The translations under genes and the position numbers were made by a program. Positions 1 to 6,081 of a stretch of 6,081 nucleotides of DNA are shown here, piece after piece. The notes under the pieces were generated by a model. It saw only the letters and a program-made list of their open reading frames with translations. It did not search any database and was not told the origin of the DNA. This DNA comes from Chloroflexota bacterium. Its GTDB lineage: Bacteria > Chloroflexota > Anaerolineae > UBA1429. Each line of letters begins with the position of its first letter. Position 1 is the stretch's first letter. Location of the stretch: contig JACIWY010000238.1 of NCBI GenBank assembly GCA_014360745.1, forward strand, positions 1-6,081. Reading direction: 5' to 3'.

Positions 1-2
1 CC

Positions 3-401
3 CAACAATATGTGCATCCTGTGGAGACGTTGGAACAGGTCGTGGATGTCGCCGAGCTGTTGCAGGCTCAGCAGGAAGTCAAGGATGTGTATGTAGACCC
101 CTTGATCAAGGAGTATATCGTCAAGCTGGTGAACGCCACGCGCCATTATCCCGATGTCTACCTGGGCGCCAGCCCCCGCGGCTCTCTGGCCCTCTATAAG
201 ACCGGCCAGGCCCTAGCGGCGATCCAAGGCCGCGATTTTGTCCTGCCGGACGATATCAAGGCCCTGGCCGAAGTGACGCTGGCCCATCGCATCATCGTGA
301 GCCCCTCCGCGCGCATCAAGAACGTAGACACCCGTGAGGTGATCCAAGAGATTCTTGATACCGTGCCCGTGCCGGGGACGGTGGGCGCGCGCGTGCGCTA
401 G
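3..401 (+). CDS. MoxR-family AAA+ ATPase, C-terminal part (5' end outside window)
   Basis: This is the C-terminal lid region of a MoxR-type AAA+ ATPase, a chaperone-like family thought to help mature or activate partner proteins. The frame is open from the left edge, so the GTG at 12 is most likely an internal valine and not a start. Visible family hallmarks are the HPVETLEQVV stretch, the helical run containing YIVKLVNATR, the sensor-2 motif GASPRGSLAL (bases 165-194, with the arginine expected to contact nucleotide) and GRDFVLPDDIKALAE followed by LAHRI. Walker A and B would lie upstream, outside the window. The stop is TAG at 399-401, followed within 20 bases by a strong terminator, so this gene ends its transcription unit. 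MoxR genes are often followed by a DUF58 gene; none follows here. Family assignment is confident; the client or pathway cannot be inferred. Confidence 0.9.
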   Translation, partial: QQYVHPVETLEQVVDVAELLQAQQEVKDVYVDPLIKEYIVKLVNATRHYPDVYLGASPRGSLALYKTGQALAAIQGRDFVLPDDIKALAEVTLAHRIIVSPSARIKNVDTREVIQEILDTVPVPGTVGARVR

Positions 402-417
402 GCTGTCCTCGTTCCTT

Positions 418-453
418 AAGGCGCACCTGCGCAACCCGCGGGTGCGCCTTTTT
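418..453 (+). terminator. Rho-independent terminator after the moxR-like gene
   Basis: A near-perfect hairpin. The arms AAGGCGCACC (418-427) and GGTGCGCCTT (441-450) pair over 10 bp. The stem continues inward with a T-G wobble and three G-C pairs (428-431 with 437-440), leaving a five-base loop (432-436). The 3' arm runs into TTTTT (449-453). It lies 16 bases after the MoxR stop codon and 69 bases before the acetyltransferase start, so it separates the two transcription units. The opposite strand has no comparable T tract, so it should act mainly on plus-strand transcripts. Confidence 0.9.
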
Positions 454-510
454 GGGCCATTATACCGCGGCGGGAGCAACACGTACCGTCCTACCAGCTC
501 GAAGCCGGAT

Positions 511-516
511 AAGGGA
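511..516 (+). promoter_or_regulatory. Ribosome binding site of the GNAT acetyltransferase
   Basis: AAGGGA at 511-516 is a Shine-Dalgarno-like sequence six bases before the ATG at 523. It decides the start. The frame is open much further upstream (to about 355), but that stretch runs through the MoxR 3' end and the terminator hairpin and cannot be part of this protein. Confidence 0.65.
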
Positions 517-522
517 TCTGAC

Positions 523-1053
523 ATGCGTATCCGACCTGCCAACCTTGTCGACATTGAAAGCTGTCAACGTCTGGATGGCTCCTATACCACCGATTACGTG
601 TGGCGCATGGAGGAGCGCGTCGGCGACGACACCGCCAGCGTGACCTTTCGCCGCGTGCACATCCCGCGCCAGATAACCGTTGCCTACCCGCGCAGTCTCG
701 ATACTCTGCCCGATGATTGGCAACGCCGAGAGTGTTTTCTCGTCGCCGACGATCTGGGGCGCATCATCGGCTTTTTAGATATGCTCGTGCACCGCTGGCG
801 CTGGCGCGCCCAGGTCGAACACCTCGTGGTCGACCGCGCTTACCGGGGGCGCGGCGTAGCCAGCCACCTGCTCCGCGCTGCCGAACGTTGGGCCAGGGGC
901 AGCCAGATGCAGTCTATCGAGGCCATTTTGCAGAACAAGAATGATCCGGCCATCCGCATCCTGCAACAGCGAGGCTACCGCTTTCAGGGCTTTCTCGACG
1001 ATTACTTTGAAAATGGCGATATCGGCATGGTGTTCCGCCTTTACCTCCTATAG
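523..1053 (+). CDS. GNAT-family N-acetyltransferase
   Basis: A 176-residue single-domain protein of the GCN5-related N-acetyltransferase fold, which transfers acetyl from acetyl-CoA to an amine; the substrate is unknown. The acetyl-CoA-binding motif A is clear: the beta-4 strand VEHLVVD (98-104), then the pyrophosphate loop R108-G-R-G-V-A113 (the R/Q-x-x-G-x-G/A signature) and helix SHLLRAAERWA. The C-terminal half has the usual NDPAIRILQQRGY segment (140-152), where the co-substrate often stacks, and a final strand near GMVFRLYL. The N-terminal half (about 20-60) is family-variable and probably forms the substrate side. No signal peptide or membrane segment is present, so it should be cytoplasmic. 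The ATG at 523 has a good ribosome binding site and begins with MRIRPAN, a typical GNAT first strand. It sits 52 bases before mutS2 on the same strand with no terminator between, so co-transcription is plausible. The fold is secure; a specific role such as ribosomal-protein acetylation is not supported. Confidence 0.9.
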   Translation: MRIRPANLVDIESCQRLDGSYTTDYVWRMEERVGDDTASVTFRRVHIPRQITVAYPRSLDTLPDDWQRRECFLVADDLGRIIGFLDMLVHRWRWRAQVEHLVVDRAYRGRGVASHLLRAAERWARGSQMQSIEAILQNKNDPAIRILQQRGYRFQGFLDDYFENGDIGMVFRLYLL

Positions 1054-1105
1054 AGGCGCAAGACGTTTTGGGCCATACCTCGTAGGGTGAAATCCCTTCG
1101 GAACG

Positions 1106-3556
1106 ATGATGAACGACAAGTATCTGGCGACCCTGGAATATTTTGAAATTATCGAGCGCCTGGCGAACCACTGCGCTTTTTCGGCCAGCAAAGAGCTGGC
1201 CATGCAGTTGCGGCCCTCGACCGATCCCTCGGAGGTACGCGAGCGCTTGATCGAGACCGACGAAGCTAAGGCGTTGCTCTCCACCCTTTCCGATATCACC
1301 GTAGGGGGCGCTCACGATGTGCGGCCACTGGCACAACACGCCGCACTGTGGGCCACACTAGAGCCCGCCGAGCTGCTAGACATCCGCGCGACCTTGGTCA
1401 GCGCCCGCGCCTTGCGTCGCGTCTTGTTGCGCCATGCCGACCGGGCGCCCTCGTTAGCGGCCAAAGCGGAACGCATCGCTCCACTGGATTACCTCATCGA
1501 CGAGATCGGCCGTTGCTTAGACGAGGATGGCCGCATGCTAGACGCCGCCAGCCCCGAGCTGGCCCGCATCCGCCGCGAAAGCACCGCCGCCCGAGAGCGT
1601 CTGGTAGAGCGGTTGCGCGGCATCATCGCCTCGCCAGAGGGGCAACGTTACCTCCAAGAACCGATCATCACCGAACGCAACCGTCGCTACGTCATCCCCC
1701 TCAAGGTTGAATACAAAGGACGCATCCCCGGCATCATACACGACCAGTCCTCGAGCGGGGCCACGCTGTTCATCGAACCCCTGGCCACGGTGGAGCTGAA
1801 CAACCACTGGCACGAGCTCCAACTCGCCGAGGCGCGAGAGATCGAGCGCATCCTCGCGCGGTTGAGCCACCTCGTAGGCGAGAGCGCCGAGGCGGTGCGC
1901 ATCAACGTAGAAGTGTTGGCTGAGTTGGATCTGGCCTTTGCCAAGGCGCACTATAGCTTTGCTTTGCGCGGCGCGCCGGCCATTATCGCCGAAGACTCAT
2001 GGCCGGTCGTGGAGCCGGCCGCACAGCCCACGTCGACGGACACCGCCGATATAGGCAAATCCACCCTGCCACCGGAGCGAAATCCGCTTTATCTCATTCA
2101 CGCGCGCCACCCCTTGCTGCCAGCCGAGACGGTCGTGCCCATCGACGTTTACATGGGCGGCGACTATACCGTGTTGTTGGTCACCGGCCCCAACACTGGG
2201 GGCAAAACGGTGACGCTCAAGACGGTGGGGCTGCTGGCCGCCATGTCACAGGCGGGAATGCATATCCCCGCCGCCGATGGCTCCCGACTGCCCGTCTTTT
2301 CCGGTATTTACGCCGATATTGGCGACGAACAGAGCATCGAACAGAGCCTCTCCACCTTTTCTTCGCACATGACGCATATCATCGACATCCTGAATCAAGC
2401 CGATGAGCGCTCCCTGGTGCTTCTGGACGAGGTGGGCGTGGGCACAGATCCAGTGGAAGGCGCGGCATTGGCCCAGGCACTGATCGATGAACTGCTGGCC
2501 CGCCGCTGCCTAACGCTCTGTTCCTCGCACTATGCACGGCTCAAAGCCTATGCCTACGAGACGCCGGGGGTGCAGAATGCCAGCGTCGAATTTAACCTGG
2601 AGACCCTTTCGCCTACGTATCACCTGACCATCGGGTTGCCCGGTCGCAGCTACGCCTTTGCCATCGCCAGGCAGTTGGGATTGCCGGAGCGGATCATCGC
2701 CAAAGCGCAGGCGTTGGTCTCACCGGACGATCTGCAGGTCGATGTGCTATTGGCCAACATCAAAGAAGCTTATGAGGCAGCAATCGCCGCCCAGAAAAAA
2801 GCCGAGGAGGCGTTGGAGCGCATCGCGGCTCAAGAGCGAGAACTGCACACCGAGTTGGCCCACATCGAAGCCGCGCGCCGCCAAGTGTTAGCAGAAGCCC
2901 GCCAGGAGGCTCGCGAAGAGCTGGAGCGCCTACGGGCCGAGATCGGGCGCATCCGGCGGGGTGTCTTGCAGGCGGCGGCCCCTGAGGCGGCCAAGGAAGC
3001 CGAAGAGAAAATAGAGCGCCTTCTTGAGGAGCTGGCCCCGGTCCCGCCGGCCATCGAGCGGCCGGCTGCGCCGGTCCCCACCGGGGATTTACAAGTGGGC
3101 GACATGGTGTATGTGGCCAACTTGGGCCAGGTCGGGCAGATCCTGCGTGTCGAAGATGGCTGGGCCGAGGTAGCCGTAGGCCCCATGCGCCTGCGCGCCG
3201 AACTGGACACGCTCGAGTTTCGCGGCCGGCCAGCCCCGCGCGTCGAGGGAGGCCGCTCGATCACGCGGCGCCCTCAGCCGGTTTCGCCGGGGATCGAGCT
3301 CGACCTGCGCGGCCGGCGCGCCGAAGAAGTGGGCCCCCTTCTAGATCGATACCTGAACGATGCTTACCTGGCGGGCCTGCCTTGGGTGCACATCATCCAC
3401 GGCAAGGGCGCCGGCGTGCTCAAACAGGTGGTGCGTGACCACCTGCGCGACCATCCCCTGGTGCGATCCTTTCGCCCCGGCGAGCTGGCCGAGGGCGGCG
3501 ACGGAAACACGGTGGTCGAATTGGCCAGAGCAGAAGAAACCGAGGGCGAGCGCTAA
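1106..3556 (+). CDS. mutS2: Endonuclease MutS2 (Smr-domain MutS homologue)
   Basis: An 816-residue MutS2, slightly longer than the approximately 780 residues usual for the family. It lacks the mismatch-recognition domains of MutS. Domains in order: a helical core/clamp region (about 1-295); a hydrophilic linker (303-326, rich in P, T, S, D); the ABC-type ATPase with Walker A GPNTGGKT (361-368), the signature stretch GDEQSIEQSLSTFSSHM (406-422), Walker B LVLLDE (437-442) and switch histidine H475; a long charged coiled coil (about 546-644); a KOW-like beta segment (about 660-706); and the Smr nuclease domain (about 730-807) with LDLRG (732-736) and HGKGAGVLK (765-773). The family is known to bind branched DNA and restrain recombination, and in Bacillus it also acts on collided ribosomes; which role applies here is inference. 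Two in-frame ATGs lie at 1106 and 1109. The only purine run, GGAA at 1100-1103, is spaced slightly better for the second. It probably shares a transcript with the acetyltransferase and converges on uvrC. Confidence 0.96.
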   Translation: MMNDKYLATLEYFEIIERLANHCAFSASKELAMQLRPSTDPSEVRERLIETDEAKALLSTLSDITVGGAHDVRPLAQHAALWATLEPAELLDIRATLVSARALRRVLLRHADRAPSLAAKAERIAPLDYLIDEIGRCLDEDGRMLDAASPELARIRRESTAARERLVERLRGIIASPEGQRYLQEPIITERNRRYVIPLKVEYKGRIPGIIHDQSSSGATLFIEPLATVELNNHWHELQLAEAREIERILARLSHLVGESAEAVRINVEVLAELDLAFAKAHYSFALRGAPAIIAEDSWPVVEPAAQPTSTDTADIGKSTLPPERNPLYLIHARHPLLPAETVVPIDVYMGGDYTVLLVTGPNTGGKTVTLKTVGLLAAMSQAGMHIPAADGSRLPVFSGIYADIGDEQSIEQSLSTFSSHMTHIIDILNQADERSLVLLDEVGVGTDPVEGAALAQALIDELLARRCLTLCSSHYARLKAYAYETPGVQNASVEFNLETLSPTYHLTIGLPGRSYAFAIARQLGLPERIIAKAQALVSPDDLQVDVLLANIKEAYEAAIAAQKKAEEALERIAAQERELHTELAHIEAARRQVLAEARQEAREELERLRAEIGRIRRGVLQAAAPEAAKEAEEKIERLLEELAPVPPAIERPAAPVPTGDLQVGDMVYVANLGQVGQILRVEDGWAEVAVGPMRLRAELDTLEFRGRPAPRVEGGRSITRRPQPVSPGIELDLRGRRAEEVGPLLDRYLNDAYLAGLPWVHIIHGKGAGVLKQVVRDHLRDHPLVRSFRPGELAEGGDGNTVVELARAEETEGER

Positions 3557-3567
3557 GCTGCACCGAA

Positions 3568-5427
3568 TTACAGATATTGTACCATTTCTTCGGCGGCCTT
3601 GCGCGTCATGCCCGGGACGGCTGCTAGCTCTTCCACGCTGGCCTGGCGGATCGCTTCCAGCGAACCAAAGCGGTCGAGTAACGCTTGCCGACGCTTGGGG
3701 CCGATGCCGGGGATGCCGTCCAAGAACGACTTGACGCCCTGTTTCTGCCGTAGCTTGCGATGGTAACTGACGGCAAAGCGGTGCGCTTCGTCGCGGATGC
3801 GCTGCAACAGATAAAGCCCTTGGGCATTTCGAGGCAACAAGATGGGAGCCGAACGGCCGGGTACAAAGAGCGCTTCCTCGCGCTTGGCCAAACCGGCCAC
3901 CGGGATATGATCCACCCCCATCTCGGCCATAGCTTGCAGCGCGGCGTTGAGCTGTCCCTTGCCGCCATCGATGAGCACCAAATCGGGCAAGATAGCCCAA
4001 CGATTCTCTGCGGCGGGCCTTTCACCTTGTACGCTCCATTTAACCTCGTCCTGTTGCAACCGGGCAAAACGACGGCGCAACACCTCGGCCATTGCGGCGT
4101 AATCATCGCTGCCTTGCACCGTCTTGATGCGAAAGCGGCGGTAATCTTGTTTGCTCGGCACACCATGGACGAACACCACCATGCTGCCGGTGGTCAGTTG
4201 CCCCTGCGTGGTAGAGATATCATAGCATTCGATACGCGCCGGTGGCGCGGCCAACCCCAGAGCTCCTTGCAACTCTTGCAAGGCTTCGACCTGCTTGTTC
4301 TTGTCCGCCTCCCACTCGGCACGCAGCTTGTTGAGTGTTTCGAGGGCGTTTTCGGTGGCCATGGTCATGATCTCGCGCTTTTCGCCGCGACGGGGCACCT
4401 TGATCACCGTCTTATGGCCGCGCTTTTGTCGCAACCACTCTTGGATCACGCCTAGCTCATCGAGATCGGCCGGCACCAAGATCTCAGGCGGGATATAAGC
4501 CGCCTCGTCGTAGAATTGTTTGATAAAAGAAGCCATCACTTCCTCTTCCGCCTCATCCTGCGTGCCGGTGAGGACGAAATACTCGCGGCCGATGAGCTTG
4601 CCGCCGCGTACAAAGAACACCTGCACGCAAGCCTGCCCATTCTCGCGGGCAAAGGCCAGGAAATCGTGGTCCTTTAAATGGCCGGAAATGATACGCTGTC
4701 GCTCGATCACACGCTTGATGGCCTCGATCTGGTCGCGCAGCCGCGCGGCTTCCTCAAAATGTAGCCGTTCCGCCTCCTGAGCCATCTCGGCTTCAAGCTT
4801 GGGGATGATCTCCTCGTGCTTGCCATCCAGGAATAGGCAGGCATGGTAGATGATCTCTCGATACTCCTCGCGCGTGGCGGCGCCGATGCAGGGGCCCGGG
4901 CAACGTTTGATGTGATAATAGAGACAGGGGCGTCGGTCATGGCCGTCGATCTCGCGGTTGCAAGTGCGATAAGGGAAGAGACGGCGCAACAAATCCAGGC
5001 TCTGATATACCGCTTGCGAGGAGGTAAAGGGGCCGAAATAACGCGCACCGTCATGCTGCATCCGGCGCACGACCAAGACACGGGGAAAATCTTCTTGCAA
5101 GGTGACCTTGATATAGGGGTAACGCTTGTCGTCCTTCAGGCGCACGTTGTAGCGCGGGCGATAGCGTTTGATCAACTCGCATTCGAGGACCAACGCCTCC
5201 AACTCGGAGCCGGTGACGATCCACTCCAAATCGGCGATGTCGCCTACCAAACGCTCCGTCTTGGGCGTATGCCCCGCCGATTCATGGAAATAGGAGCGCA
5301 CCCGATTGCGCAACGAGATCGCCTTGCCCACATAGATCACGCAATGCTGGGCATCGCGCATGATATAGACGCCCGGTTTGTCCGGCAAACCGGCCAGGCG
5401 CGTTTGTATCTGTTTACGAAGGTTCAC
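3568..5427 (-). CDS. uvrC: UvrABC excinuclease subunit C
   Basis: A complete 619-residue UvrC (E. coli UvrC is about 610), the nuclease that cuts on both sides of a lesion in nucleotide excision repair after UvrA/UvrB loading. The N-terminal GIY-YIG nuclease (about 15-95, 3' incision) shows GVY at 19-21, IYVGKA at 31-36, R42 and E82 at the expected catalytic positions. Four cysteines, C156, C168, C176 and C180, have the spacing that binds a 4Fe-4S cluster in E. coli UvrC. The UvrB-interacting UVR motif spans about 205-240. The RNase H-like nuclease (5' incision) retains a DDH triad by position: D403 in CYDIS, D487 in LIDGGKGQL and H549 in DEAHRFA. Tandem helix-hairpin-helix motifs (GIPGIGPKRR at 571-580, AAVPGMTRKAA at 602-612) finish the protein. 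The start is GTG at 5427, which overlaps the stop of the upstream response regulator as GTGA, implying translational coupling. All key residues are present and it looks functional. Confidence 0.97.
   Translation of the reverse strand: MNLRKQIQTRLAGLPDKPGVYIMRDAQHCVIYVGKAISLRNRVRSYFHESAGHTPKTERLVGDIADLEWIVTGSELEALVLECELIKRYRPRYNVRLKDDKRYPYIKVTLQEDFPRVLVVRRMQHDGARYFGPFTSSQAVYQSLDLLRRLFPYRTCNREIDGHDRRPCLYYHIKRCPGPCIGAATREEYREIIYHACLFLDGKHEEIIPKLEAEMAQEAERLHFEEAARLRDQIEAIKRVIERQRIISGHLKDHDFLAFARENGQACVQVFFVRGGKLIGREYFVLTGTQDEAEEEVMASFIKQFYDEAAYIPPEILVPADLDELGVIQEWLRQKRGHKTVIKVPRRGEKREIMTMATENALETLNKLRAEWEADKNKQVEALQELQGALGLAAPPARIECYDISTTQGQLTTGSMVVFVHGVPSKQDYRRFRIKTVQGSDDYAAMAEVLRRRFARLQQDEVKWSVQGERPAAENRWAILPDLVLIDGGKGQLNAALQAMAEMGVDHIPVAGLAKREEALFVPGRSAPILLPRNAQGLYLLQRIRDEAHRFAVSYHRKLRQKQGVKSFLDGIPGIGPKRRQALLDRFGSLEAIRQASVEELAAVPGMTRKAAEEMVQYL
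5424..5427 (-). promoter_or_regulatory. GTGA stop/start overlap coupling the response regulator to uvrC
   Basis: The minus strand reads GTGA here. GTG (5427-5425) begins uvrC and TGA (5426-5424) ends the response regulator. No convincing Shine-Dalgarno precedes the GTG (nearest is GGTTGAG a few bases upstream), so reinitiation by ribosomes finishing the regulator is the likely route of uvrC translation. A regulator upstream of uvrC recalls the uvrY-uvrC arrangement of gammaproteobacteria, but this one is OmpR/PhoB-type and not the LuxR-type UvrY. Confidence 0.65.
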
Positions 5428-5906
5428 GTCTCAACCAGTTTGTAGCCAATGCCCCACACCGTCTCGATGGCCAGCCCTGTGCCATCCAACTTTTGACGCA
5501 ATCGGGCAATATGCACATCCACGGTGCGGGTATCGCCATAGAACTCATAACCCCAGGCCAGCTCTAACAATTGTTCCCGGCTAAGGGCCGCGTTGGGATG
5601 TTCCATCAAGGTGGCCAACAGATCAAACTCTTGCAAGCGCAGGTCTAACCGCTTGCCCTCCGCACAAACCTCTCTGGCCTCGACATCGAGGGTCACGCGC
5701 CCCAGGCGCAATACTCGCTGGGCCCGCGGGCGGGCACTGCGACGCAACACCGCCTTGACCCTGGCCACCAACTCACGGGGGTTAAAGGGCTTGGTCATGT
5801 AATCGTCCGCGCCTAGCTCCAGGCCTACGATTTTGTCCACCTCGTCATCGCGCGCGGTGAGCATGATGATGGGCAGATCGTTGCCTTCGCCACGCAAACG
5901 TTTGCA

Positions 5907-5913
5907 GACCTAA
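5907..5913 (-). other. Frameshift site in the response regulator
   Basis: On the minus strand the codons read GGC TTA (Gly-Leu of the DGL motif), then GGTCTGCAAACG. The downstream homologous frame needs GTC TGC AAA CGT (V-C-K-R). Adding back two bases, AG or GA, after TTA gives TTA GAG GTC TGC, encoding L-E-V-C, the normal DGLEVC receiver consensus. This fits loss of one AG unit from an AGAG run. Removing a single G would also restore the frame but would leave the protein one residue short and without the usual glutamate. Confidence 0.75.
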
Positions 5914-6081
5914 GCCATCCACTCGCGGCAACATCAGATCAAGGACCATCAAATCTGGCTTGGCGCTGCGTGCTAAACGCAGCGCCTCTTCGCCGTCGTA
6001 GGCCGAGAGGATCTTGTGTCCAGCCGTGGTTAAATAGAGCTCTGCCAACTCGACGATATTGGCCTCATCGTCGACGACCAA

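Larger units (their letters stand above)
5424..6081 (-). pseudogene. OmpR/PhoB-family response regulator, frameshifted and truncated by the window edge
   Basis: A two-component DNA-binding response regulator read in two frames. The N-terminal piece (6081 down to about 5911) carries the receiver start: the acidic pair in VVDDE, DGEEAL, the phospho-acceptor aspartate in LMVLDLMLPRVDGL, then out-of-frame residues to a TGA at 5847-5845. The C-terminal piece (from about 5909 to the TGA at 5426-5424) resumes with VCKRLRGEG, the conserved threonine in MLTARDD, the lysine in MTKPF, and a complete winged-helix domain (LDLRLQEFDLL, LSREQLLELAWG, TRTVDVHIARLRQKL, IETVWGIGYKLVE). Together they account for almost the whole family, so this is one gene with one break. 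The true start is beyond the right edge; the TTG at 6081 is probably the internal leucine before VVDDE. The gene's stop overlaps the uvrC start by four bases. Whether the break is real or a sequence error cannot be told here. No partner histidine kinase is in the window. Confidence 0.85.

Noticed and set aside
355..522. Possible 56-residue N-terminal extension of the acetyltransferase
   Set aside because: It would run through the MoxR 3' end and the terminator hairpin; the ATG at 523 has a ribosome binding site and a typical GNAT first strand.
454..522. Promoter for the acetyltransferase, from a TATACC-like box at 461-466
   Set aside because: No matching -35 element at a proper distance; the putative spacing falls in the terminator stem. 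A promoter is needed there but cannot be placed.
1084..1097. Small inverted repeat AGGG/CCCT ahead of mutS2
   Set aside because: Only four base pairs around a six-base loop; too weak to call an operator, attenuator or terminator.
3341..4000. Minus-strand open frame spanning the mutS2/uvrC junction
   Set aside because: Out of frame with UvrC and antisense to the Smr domain of MutS2; composition is arginine/alanine-rich with no motif.
3760..4455. Long plus-strand open frame (231 codons) opposite uvrC
   Set aside because: It lies wholly antisense to the conserved UvrC nuclease region, has no recognisable domain, and is the kind of shadow frame expected in GC-rich coding DNA.
4843..5445. Plus-strand open frame (200 codons) opposite the N-terminal half of uvrC
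   Set aside because: Antisense to the GIY-YIG and cysteine regions of UvrC; no recognisable family, so a shadow frame.
5904..5916. Programmed +1 frameshifting in the response regulator
   Set aside because: The string CTTAGG resembles the yeast Ty1 +1 site but is not in the zero frame here (codons are GGC TTA GGT), there is no stop-codon stall or upstream stimulator, and response regulators are not known to use such recoding. A two-base loss explains the site better.
1..6081. Previously undescribed system, CRISPR array, mobile element or RNA gene
   Set aside because: All coding space is taken by known families, no direct-repeat array, terminal inverted repeats, transposase or tRNA-like fold is visible, and non-coding gaps are short.

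Overview
This is a GC-rich bacterial window (roughly 60% GC by eye) carrying ordinary chromosomal housekeeping and regulatory genes. Protein style (a MutS2 with KOW and Smr domains, a four-cysteine UvrC, an OmpR/PhoB regulator with a receiver typical of environmental bacteria) suggests a non-proteobacterial lineage. Chloroflexota is my best guess, with low confidence, because no rRNA or lineage-defining marker is present.

Layout, left to right. Positions 3-401 (+) hold the C-terminal lid region of a MoxR-type AAA+ ATPase whose N-terminus lies outside the window. It is followed by a strong intrinsic terminator (418-453). Positions 523-1053 (+) encode a 176-residue GNAT N-acetyltransferase with a good ribosome binding site. 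After a 52-base gap comes mutS2 (1106-3556, +), encoding an 816-residue MutS2 with ATPase, coiled coil, KOW-like and Smr nuclease regions. Only 11 bases later, on the opposite strand, ends uvrC (5427 to 3568, -), encoding a complete 619-residue excinuclease subunit. Upstream of uvrC on the minus strand, overlapping its GTG start by four bases, is an OmpR/PhoB-family response regulator (5424-6081, -). Its reading frame is broken near 5907-5913 and its start lies beyond the right edge.

How the genes relate. The MoxR gene ends its own transcription unit. The acetyltransferase and mutS2 could be co-transcribed. The response regulator and uvrC look like a translationally coupled minus-strand pair. 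mutS2 and uvrC converge with essentially no spacer and no visible terminator, so their transcripts probably overlap at the 3' ends. Both act in nucleic-acid quality control: UvrC makes the dual incisions of nucleotide excision repair, and MutS2 is linked to recombination control and to collided-ribosome rescue.

No mobile element, CRISPR array, tRNA, rRNA or unfamiliar multi-gene system is visible. The most notable observation is the frameshift in the response regulator, which looks like a two-base loss in an AGAG-type context or a sequence error. No gene-free stretch exceeds 300 bases; the longest (402-522) holds the terminator and the acetyltransferase leader.
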